Made by a program: the position numbers and the translations under genes
The notes under the pieces: generated by a model
The model's database searches: none
What the model saw: the letters and a program-made list of their open reading frames with translations, nothing else
What the model was told of the DNA's origin: nothing
Shown: one piece after another, positions 6,571-12,309 of the stretch
Layout: the number at the start of each line of letters is the position of its first letter
Position numbering within the stretch: the first letter of the stretch is position 1
Origin: Syntrophorhabdaceae bacterium
Lineage (GTDB): Bacteria > Desulfobacterota > Syntrophorhabdia > Syntrophorhabdales > Syntrophorhabdaceae
Reading direction: 5' to 3'
Length of the DNA: 19,267 nucleotides
Assembly: GCA_026416315.1 (NCBI GenBank)
Contig: JAOAFK010000181.1
Location: 1-19,267 of the forward strand

Positions 6571-8436
6571 TTATTTAAAGATACCCGTCTTTTTAAAATG
6601 AATTAAAAGGGCAGTAATGGCTGCTGGAGTAACCCCTGGTATCCTTGATGCCTGACCGAGGGAAATGGGCTTTATCCTTGTGAGTTTCTCTATTATCTCC
6701 CGTGAAAGACCGGACACCTCATGATAATTTATCTCCTGGGGTATCTTTTTATTTTCTAATTTTTTTGCCCTCTGGATGATTTCAATCTGCCTGTTCTTGT
6801 ATCCCTCATATTTCACATCCAGTTCTACCTGATAGGCCACATCCTCATCTATATTATCCAGCCTCGTTTCGAGTTTTTTTAAATCGTCTATGGTAATACC
6901 TGGCTTTTTCAGTAATTCCTCAAGGGTCACAGGGTTTTTTATGGGACCAAAACCATAAGGCGCCACGATTTCATCTATCTGTTTGGATGGCTTAAGCCTT
7001 ACGGATCTTAGGATTTCATGTATCTTTTCTATGTTTTTTTTCTTTTTTATGACCATGTTGTATCTTTTTTTGCTCACAAGACCAATGGCATAGCCTTTTT
7101 CGGTAAGGCGTAAATCTGCATTATCCTCTCTTAAAAAAAACCTGTTCTCTGCCCTTGAGGTAAACATCCTGTACGGCTCATCTACACCTTTTGTAATTAA
7201 ATCATCAATCATAACACCGATGTAAGCCTCATCTCTGCCTAAAATAAACTCACCCTCTTTCTTTACCTTAAGCGCTGCGTTTACACCAGCAATGAGACCC
7301 TGAGCCGCTGCCTCTTCATAACCGGTTGTGCCATTAATTTGGCCAGCAAAATAGAGATTTTTTAACCTTTTTGTCTCAAGGGTTGGATAAAGCTGTGTGG
7401 GATATACAAAATCGTATTCTATGGCATATCCAGGCCTTGTGATCTCTACATTCTCAAGGCCTTTTATGCTTCTTAACATCTTTAACTGGATATCAAGGGG
7501 AAGGCTTGTAGAAAGACCGTTTGGATAATATTCCACTGTATTAAGACCTTCTGGCTCAAGAAATATCCTGTGCCTTTCCTTTTCCTTGAATTTTACAACT
7601 TTATCTTCTATGGAAGGACAGTACCTCACCCCTGTCCCCTTTATCTTTCCTGTATAAAGAGGGGATCTATCAAGGCCTGATCTAATAACATCATGGGTGG
7701 TTATGTTTGTATAGGTAAGGTAACAAGGCACCAGCTTGTTCTTTATCCTTTTTGTAAGAAATGAAAATGGTTTTGGAGGGTCATCGCTCTCTTGAGGCTC
7801 AAGTTTTGAAAAATCAATGGTCCTTCCATCAAGCCTTGGACATGTGCCAGTCTTCAATCTCCCCATTTCAAAGCCCAATTTCTTCAAACACAGAGATAGA
7901 CCCACAGAAGGAAAATCTCCCATCCTTCCCGCCTCAAAGTGCTCAAGGCCTATATGGATTAAGCCTCTGAGAAAGGTGCCTGTTGTGATAATCACGGTCT
8001 TTCCAAAAAACCTCTCTCCCCATTTTGTCTCAATGCCTATCACTGTATCACCTTCAACAAGAAGCCTTTCAACCATGCCCTGCCTTATAAAAAGATTCTC
8101 CTGATTTTCAAGCCTTGCCTTCATCCTTTGGGCATATTTCATCTTATCTGTCTGGACACGGGTAGAACGTACAGCAGGGCCCTTTTTCATATTCAGTATT
8201 CGAAACTGAATACCTGCTGCATCGGTATTTATGGCCATCTCTCCGTCTAAGGCATCAATTTCCTTTACAAGATGGCCTTTGCCTATACCACCTACAGCAG
8301 GATTACATGACATAAAGGCAATATGGTCGAGGTTTATGGTAATAAGCAGGGTTTTTGCCTTCATCCTGGAGGCCGCAAGGGCTGCCTCACAGCCTGCATG
8401 ACCTGCACCCACCACTATCACATCGAATGTATCCAT
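6571..8436 (-). CDS. mnmG: tRNA uridine-5-carboxymethylaminomethyl(34) synthesis enzyme MnmG
   Basis: A 621-residue FAD enzyme that, with MnmE, installs the (carboxymethyl)aminomethyl group on uridine 34 of certain tRNAs. The N-terminal dinucleotide motif VVGAGHAGCEAA, the block MSCNPAVGGIGKGHLVKEID, TGTFLRG, GRLKTGTCPRLDG and GQINGTTGYEEAAAQGLIAG are all diagnostic, and the C-terminal half ends with the usual helical MnmE-binding domain (RIPGVTPAAITALLIHFKK). The frame is open to a TTG at 8460, but the family starts close to DVIVVG, so ATG at 8436 is chosen. No Shine-Dalgarno precedes it; TATACA ends seven bases before the ATG, so the transcript may be leaderless. It heads a two-gene operon with the QueG-like gene. 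Confidence 0.97.
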   Translation of the reverse strand: MDTFDVIVVGAGHAGCEAALAASRMKAKTLLITINLDHIAFMSCNPAVGGIGKGHLVKEIDALDGEMAINTDAAGIQFRILNMKKGPAVRSTRVQTDKMKYAQRMKARLENQENLFIRQGMVERLLVEGDTVIGIETKWGERFFGKTVIITTGTFLRGLIHIGLEHFEAGRMGDFPSVGLSLCLKKLGFEMGRLKTGTCPRLDGRTIDFSKLEPQESDDPPKPFSFLTKRIKNKLVPCYLTYTNITTHDVIRSGLDRSPLYTGKIKGTGVRYCPSIEDKVVKFKEKERHRIFLEPEGLNTVEYYPNGLSTSLPLDIQLKMLRSIKGLENVEITRPGYAIEYDFVYPTQLYPTLETKRLKNLYFAGQINGTTGYEEAAAQGLIAGVNAALKVKKEGEFILGRDEAYIGVMIDDLITKGVDEPYRMFTSRAENRFFLREDNADLRLTEKGYAIGLVSKKRYNMVIKKKKNIEKIHEILRSVRLKPSKQIDEIVAPYGFGPIKNPVTLEELLKKPGITIDDLKKLETRLDNIDEDVAYQVELDVKYEGYKNRQIEIIQRAKKLENKKIPQEINYHEVSGLSREIIEKLTRIKPISLGQASRIPGVTPAAITALLIHFKKTGIFK

Positions 8437-8537
8437 AATCAATTGTATAAAATACACCAAAACCCATTAGAAAAAAAGGCCTTTAAAGATTTATAGGTAT
8501 TTTTTCGTCTTTTTCTATTTTTATTATTCTAAAAAAG

Positions 8538-8566
8538 TTGATAATCTCTGAAAAATTTATTATTAA
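8538..8566 (+). promoter_or_regulatory. Sigma-70-type promoter for the CGGC-domain gene
   Basis: TTGATA (8538-8543) and TATTAA (8561-8566) are spaced by 17 bases in the 191-bp AT-rich region between mnmG and the CGGC gene. The predicted start near 8573 falls at the left edge of a perfect palindrome (8574-8583). Confidence 0.45.
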
Positions 8567-8573
8567 TAAAAAG

Positions 8574-8583
8574 CTAAGCTTAG
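8574..8583. promoter_or_regulatory. Candidate operator palindrome
   Basis: CTAAGCTTAG is a perfect 10-base inverted repeat at the predicted transcription start of the CGGC-domain gene. A regulator binding here would block initiation. Short palindromes also occur by chance, so this is only a candidate. Confidence 0.25.
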
Positions 8584-8627
8584 ATTATATATATCATCCA
8601 TTAAAAACATCTCAATAGGGGGGTAAA

Positions 8628-9080
8628 ATGAATAAAATTGGTATCCTTACATGTTCAAATACCACACAGGAATTGGGTTGTTCTTCATATCTATGCTTTC
8701 AGGATTTTAATGAAGCTTCAGGCGCTTTTAAACGTTATGCTGAGCTCAGCGACAAAACAGTTATAGCTGGCATAATAAATTGTGCAGGCTGTCCTACCGC
8801 CCATGCACCTGAAAAACTCCTCGGTCGCATAAAATCCCTCACAGAGATAGGGGTGAGCGCCATTCACCTTGCCACATGCGTAACCCTTCTGTGTCCTTTT
8901 AAAGAAAGGTATCTGAATATCCTTAAAAACAATTTTCCAGATATAGATTTTATTGAAGGAACCCATGACCAGGCCCCTGGTATAACACCGGAGATGTTCA
9001 TAGGTGCCATGAAGCACATGCTTACACAGCCAAAGCCGAGCATATCCAATATCATTAAGAAGACAGTAAAAAGGGCCTGA
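8628..9080 (+). CDS. CGGC domain-containing protein
   Basis: A 150-residue cytoplasmic protein of the CGGC family, proposed metal-binding proteins found mainly in anaerobic bacteria and archaea. Signature features are IGILTCSNTTQELGCSS at the N-terminus (C9, C18), then NCAGCPTAHAPEKL with C52 and C55, and HLATCVTLLCPF with C84 and C89. The usual CGGC tetrad reads CAGC here. The C-terminal part (FPDIDFIEGTHDQ) is also typical. Function is not established; a role in metal or redox handling is inferred from the cysteines. GGGGGG lies six bases upstream of the ATG. It converges on the TIGR04076 gene with seven bases between the stops. Confidence 0.88.
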   Translation: MNKIGILTCSNTTQELGCSSYLCFQDFNEASGAFKRYAELSDKTVIAGIINCAGCPTAHAPEKLLGRIKSLTEIGVSAIHLATCVTLLCPFKERYLNILKNNFPDIDFIEGTHDQAPGITPEMFIGAMKHMLTQPKPSISNIIKKTVKRA

Positions 9081-9087
9081 AAAAAAT

Positions 9088-9363
9088 CTATCTTTTGAAC
9101 CTTTCTAACTTCATGGTTACAAGGTTCATTGTGTCAGGGCACTGTACCTCAATGGTGTCACCTTCCCACCATGGCATACTACCTCCAAACTGAAATGTGG
9201 AAAGGGTGGGAAAGATGTCGTGGTAAAAAAAGCCGCATAAACCGGCCGGGTTGTGGCAGCTTATCTCGAATGTATCTCCTGCTTTGTGCCCTGCATTGCA
9301 TTTGCCTTTTACGCCTGTTACTGTTGCAATGATCTTATAGCCTATTTTTGGATCATCTGCCAT
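9088..9363 (-). CDS. TIGR04076 family protein
   Basis: A 91-residue Cys- and aromatic-rich protein matching the TIGR04076 family: TVTGVKGKCNAGHKAGD (residues 14-30), then GLCGFFYHDIFP at 41-52, FQFGGSMPWW and the closing EVQCPDTMNLVTMKLER. Cysteines 22, 36, 43 and 75 and nearby histidines could bind a metal; no function is established for the family. The frame extends upstream to another ATG at 9399, but ATG at 9363 is chosen because AAGGGGG precedes it and the family starts there. A good promoter (9411-9439) lies upstream. Convergent with the CGGC gene, another small Cys-rich protein. Confidence 0.87.
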   Translation of the reverse strand: MADDPKIGYKIIATVTGVKGKCNAGHKAGDTFEISCHNPAGLCGFFYHDIFPTLSTFQFGGSMPWWEGDTIEVQCPDTMNLVTMKLERFKR

Positions 9364-9368
9364 AACTA

Positions 9369-9375
9369 CCCCCTT
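9369..9375 (-). promoter_or_regulatory. Shine-Dalgarno that sets the TIGR04076 start
   Basis: On the minus strand AAGGGGG lies five bases upstream of ATG at 9363 and inside the longer in-frame extension. It supports the shorter protein. Confidence 0.6.
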
Positions 9376-9410
9376 TTGTTTTATAACTTTTTTCATCAAG
9401 ACATATGGAA

Positions 9411-9439
9411 ATAATATAATACAGCTTATAAGAACTCAA
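9411..9439 (-). promoter_or_regulatory. Sigma-70-type promoter for the TIGR04076 gene
   Basis: On the minus strand TTGAGT (9434-9439) and TATTAT (9411-9416) are separated by exactly 17 bases. The leader would be about 40 bases. Confidence 0.58.
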
Positions 9440-9461
9440 ATAAAAATTCATACATTTCATT

Positions 9462-9488
9462 TAACTTTTTTTGAAATACTGCCGATAA
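9462..9488 (+). promoter_or_regulatory. Sigma-28 (FliA)-like promoter for the EF-hand gene
   Basis: GCCGATAA at 9481-9488 is an exact match to the FliA -10 consensus, with TAACTTTT at 9462-9469 matching 6 of 8 bases of the TAAAGTTT -35 consensus across exactly 11 bases. ATG at 9499 starts only ten bases after the -10 element, so the transcript would have almost no leader, which agrees with the lack of a Shine-Dalgarno. Sequence match only; no flagellar gene is in the window. Confidence 0.6.
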
Positions 9489-9498
9489 AGTTTTTAGA

Positions 9499-10473
9499 AT
9501 GAAAATACATGACTCTGTAGTTAAACTATCCTCACAATATAATTACACATCAGGCCAGAAAAATACCCGCTTAACTATTATTAAGCCTGTTGTTCAGAAA
9601 GAACAAATAGAAATATCTTTTTCAAATATAATCAAACAAAAGTCACAGGCATCTAAATTGACCTGTGAAAGCCCTGAAAATGACTATCTTACAGAAAAAC
9701 AAAGGATTGCCCGATTTCTCATTGAGCTTCTGTTTGGAGTCAGGATTTATGAAAAAAAGTTATCTAAAACAAAAAATGAAACCGCACCAACTGAACAGCA
9801 ACCTCAATCAGAACAGTTTGAAATAATAAATATAGATTTTTCAGAAAGGCATGAAGAAGAACATGTAAATATTTCAGCTTCAGGGTCTATAAAAACCAAA
9901 GAAGGAGGTATATATGATTTTAACCTTTCCGTAAGTTTTGACCGTTTTCTTTATGAAGCAGGTGTATCCATAAACAGGCAGGTTCAGGGTAAAGACCCGA
10001 TGGTTATAAATATTACAGGTGTTTTCAAAGGACTGACCGAAAAAACCATAGATTTTGATATAGATGCCGATGGTACACTGGATAAGATACGATTTGTTAG
10101 AGAGGGTAGCGGCCTTCTCGTGATGGATAAAAATAACGATGGAAAGATAAATGATGGCAGGGAGGTTATAGGTGCAGTATCAGGTAATGCGTTAGCAGAG
10201 CTTAAAACATACGATGAGGATGGAAACGGATGGATAGATGAATCTGATTCAATTTTTGCAAGTCTATCTCTGTGGGAAAGAGACTCCTGTAATAAAGACA
10301 GCATCACATCCATTAAAGATAAGGGCATAGGCGCCATATGTCTGACAACGGTCGATACGCCTTTCCAGTTAAAGGACATAAACACTACTTATGGAGAAAT
10401 CCTGAAAACCGGTATATTTCTCTTTGAAGATGGAAAAACATCCACCTTTCACAGGATAAATTTGATGATATGA
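9499..10473 (+). CDS. Stand-alone RTX-type EF-hand calcium-binding protein
   Basis: A 324-residue protein with no signal peptide or membrane segment. The C-terminal half carries calcium-loop motifs of the kind found in large RTX adhesins: DFDIDADGTLDK starting at 185, DKNNDGKINDGRE at 210-222 and DEDGNGWIDESD at 239-250, followed by a SLSLWERD-like strand and a closing beta-rich tail. The arrangement (VDFDLDGDG, then DRNGDGxINDGxELFG, then DxNGDGxID, then LRVW) is a recognised module in RTX proteins, seen here without repeats. The N-terminal half (1-110) is polar and of no recognised family; residues 107-175 look like antiparallel beta strands. Function unknown; calcium-dependent folding is expected. 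A sigma-28-like promoter suggests a link with motility or surface behaviour. There is no Shine-Dalgarno at the ATG. Confidence 0.8.
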   Translation: MKIHDSVVKLSSQYNYTSGQKNTRLTIIKPVVQKEQIEISFSNIIKQKSQASKLTCESPENDYLTEKQRIARFLIELLFGVRIYEKKLSKTKNETAPTEQQPQSEQFEIINIDFSERHEEEHVNISASGSIKTKEGGIYDFNLSVSFDRFLYEAGVSINRQVQGKDPMVINITGVFKGLTEKTIDFDIDADGTLDKIRFVREGSGLLVMDKNNDGKINDGREVIGAVSGNALAELKTYDEDGNGWIDESDSIFASLSLWERDSCNKDSITSIKDKGIGAICLTTVDTPFQLKDINTTYGEILKTGIFLFEDGKTSTFHRINLMI

Positions 10474-10496
10474 ATACAAAATTTCTAATAATTCTG

Positions 10497-10525
10497 TTGA
10501 TTTTTCATTATATTAAATTTACAAT
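10497..10525 (+). promoter_or_regulatory. Sigma-70-type promoter for the STAS-kinase pair
   Basis: TTGATT (10497-10502) and TACAAT (10520-10525) are 17 bases apart, with a predicted leader of about 28 bases that carries GAGGA before the ATG at 10560. Confidence 0.55.
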
Positions 10526-10559
10526 CTCAAAATTAACGATTTTTCATTGAGGATGGGTC

Positions 10560-10892
10560 ATGGAAATAAAAACCCGTGTGGAAAAGGCTGCAACAGTGGT
10601 AACAGTCAAGGGCAGAATAGATGGTGTTACCGCCCCGCAACTCGAAAATGATTTACTGGAACTTATCTCTCGAGGTGTCAGGCGACTCATAGTTAACTTT
10701 GAAGAATTAGATTACATAAGCAGTGCTGGACTCAGAACTGTTCTTACAGTAGCAAAGAAACTGAAATCCGAGCAGGGCAGCATCTGTTTTACAGGCCTTA
10801 AAGGTGCTGTTGAAGAGGTTTTTAAGATCTCTGGATTCTATTCACTCTTTAAAATATATGATTCAGATGCATCGGCCTTAAGCAGTATCTGA
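10560..10892 (+). CDS. STAS-domain anti-sigma factor antagonist
   Basis: A 110-residue single-domain STAS protein of the SpoIIAA/RsbV type. The phosphorylation loop reads LDYISSAGLRTVL (50-62); by alignment with SpoIIAA, Ser55 is the likely phosphoacceptor. Early strands VVTVKGRIDGVTAPQLE and the later ICFTGLKGAVEEVFKISGF are typical. In partner switching the unphosphorylated form binds the anti-sigma kinase and frees the kinase's other partner; phosphorylation by the kinase turns it off and a PP2C phosphatase turns it on. The kinase gene follows eight bases later and a PP2C phosphatase with a sensor domain is encoded about 1 kb downstream on the other strand. Which protein is finally controlled is unknown. 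Confidence 0.93.
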   Translation: MEIKTRVEKAATVVTVKGRIDGVTAPQLENDLLELISRGVRRLIVNFEELDYISSAGLRTVLTVAKKLKSEQGSICFTGLKGAVEEVFKISGFYSLFKIYDSDASALSSI

Positions 10893-10900
10893 TACAGCGT

Positions 10901-11314
10901 GTGAACATCCTTCTCAAAATAAATAGACCTGCAAGTATAGAATATTTACACCCGCTGATAGACACAATTTTTGATTGTGCAAAAAAAGTGGGTATGAGTG
11001 AAAAAAGAATAAACGAATTATGTGTTGCTGTGGAAGAAGTACTTACAAACATATTCAATTATGCCTATGAAGGAAAAGCAGGGGATGTGGAGGTGGTTTG
11101 CAAGTCAGATCCAGGAAAGACATTTGTGGTTGAAATTATTGACCGGGGTGTGCCCTTTGATCCTTTCTCTGCCAGAGAACCTGATATGACAGAGGATATT
11201 TCAGAAAGAAATACAGGTGGACTTGGTATTTATCTTATAAAAAAATTGATGGACAATTTTCGTTACAGGCGAGAGGGTGATAAAAATATACAGGAATTAA
11301 CGGTATATCTTTAA
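10901..11314 (+). CDS. RsbW-like anti-sigma regulatory kinase (HATPase_c_2)
   Basis: A 137-residue single-domain GHKL ATPase of the RsbW/SpoIIAB group. The N box is EEVLTNIFNYAYEG (45-58; Glu46 and Asn50), the G1 box DRGVPFDP (81-88), and the G2 box TGGLGIYLIKKLMD (105-118). Such proteins phosphorylate the STAS antagonist and sequester a sigma factor or another target. It starts at GTG (10901), eight bases after the STAS stop and without an obvious Shine-Dalgarno, so it is probably translated by coupling. No sigma factor gene is adjacent, so the target is either elsewhere or is not a sigma factor. Convergent with the MBL gene that ends the phosphatase operon. Confidence 0.92.
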   Translation: MNILLKINRPASIEYLHPLIDTIFDCAKKVGMSEKRINELCVAVEEVLTNIFNYAYEGKAGDVEVVCKSDPGKTFVVEIIDRGVPFDPFSAREPDMTEDISERNTGGLGIYLIKKLMDNFRYRREGDKNIQELTVYL

Positions 11315-11323
11315 ATTCAAAGA

Positions 11324-12274
11324 TTAAATTTCTATTTCCAGACCATCATATGCAAGGTCTATACAAAGGGGATAGTGTTCTGCATACAATGAAAGGTAAC
11401 GCCTTGTATTTTCGAGAAACTCTTCAAGCTTCGCGTCTTCCACTGTGGGTTCGTTATGAAATATGCAAAGGCGTTTAACACCGGCCCTCACACTGAGTTC
11501 CACAGCAATAAGGTTGTTTGAATGACCCCAATCCTCTTTTGATAGAATGTACTCAGAAAAGGAATACTGGGCATCAAATATTAAAAGGTCTGCATTTTTG
11601 AAAAAATTGAGAAAAGGGTAGCGGTCGTTGTCCACATCACCTTTATGTTCTGAATCTGTGGAGTAGACAATGGATTTTCCGTCTTTCTCAAACCTGTATC
11701 CATAAGAGTTACCGGGGTGTCTTTGTCTAAATGCCTTAATGTTAAAACCACCTATTGTATAAACTTTTTCTGGTTCGAGGACTGTAAAACTTATGTTGCT
11801 GCCCATGGATTTCAGAGGGACAGGGAAATTTTTAAAATCTTGCTGTGTTACAAATGAAGCCTCAAGATAATCATGACATCCATATATATTTATAGTGTTA
11901 TCAGGCATATAGGCGGGTAAAAAAAATGGAAATCCCTGGATATGATCCCAGTGGAGATGGGAGATAAATATATGGAATATATGGCTTTTTTTAACGGCCT
12001 GTTTAATAACCTCATTGCCCAGGTCCCTCAAGCCTGTTCCTGCGTCACAAATGATATAATCATCGCCTCCCAAAATCTCTATGCATGAGGTATTTGACCC
12101 AAAACAACCCTTTATAGAAAAAGGAAGCCTGTCCACAAATTCAAAAATTGCATGATCATCATCAAATCTATGACCCGAAGACGCCTTAATTGCCCTTACA
12201 ATCTTTTGCATTACATGATTTTGGCTGAAAGACGCTGGCAAAGAACCCCTTGTTCCCCAGAAATGTACCTTCAT
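11324..12274 (-). CDS. MBL-fold hydrolase, PhnP/COG1235-like
   Basis: A 316-residue metallo-beta-lactamase fold protein that begins KVHFWGTRGSLP, the usual start of the phosphodiesterase-like branch (PhnP, RNase Z-like). The metal motif SHLHWDHIQG spans 105-114 (H106, H108, D110, H111); later ligands are suggested by RQRHPGNSYGY, VYSTDSEHKGD and CIFHNEP. The family cleaves phosphodiesters, including cyclic nucleotides in some members, so it could act on a second messenger, but the substrate cannot be determined. It is the last gene of the minus-strand cluster, 35 bp after the PP2C phosphatase gene, and overlaps no gene at its 3' end; the nine-base gap to the RsbW-like gene holds only a weak AT-rich hairpin. 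Placement next to a sensory phosphatase suggests signalling. Confidence 0.85.
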   Translation of the reverse strand: MKVHFWGTRGSLPASFSQNHVMQKIVRAIKASSGHRFDDDHAIFEFVDRLPFSIKGCFGSNTSCIEILGGDDYIICDAGTGLRDLGNEVIKQAVKKSHIFHIFISHLHWDHIQGFPFFLPAYMPDNTINIYGCHDYLEASFVTQQDFKNFPVPLKSMGSNISFTVLEPEKVYTIGGFNIKAFRQRHPGNSYGYRFEKDGKSIVYSTDSEHKGDVDNDRYPFLNFFKNADLLIFDAQYSFSEYILSKEDWGHSNNLIAVELSVRAGVKRLCIFHNEPTVEDAKLEEFLENTRRYLSLYAEHYPLCIDLAYDGLEIEI

Positions 12275-12309
12275 AAAAACTGCCTTCCTTGAAAAAAATT
12301 AATTTACTT

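Noticed and set aside
8437..8460. N-terminal extension of MnmG from TTG 8460
   Set aside because: The eight extra residues precede the usual family start and have no ribosome site; ATG 8436 fits the family.
9984..10385. 133-residue minus-strand open frame
   Set aside because: Antisense to the calcium-loop region of the EF-hand gene; aspartate-rich repeats in one strand create an open serine-rich frame on the other.
11307..11324. Possible terminator ATCTTT-AAATTC-AAAGAT between the RsbW-like and MBL genes
   Set aside because: Only a six-pair AT-rich stem without a T-run; far weaker than the terminator at 5827-5857.
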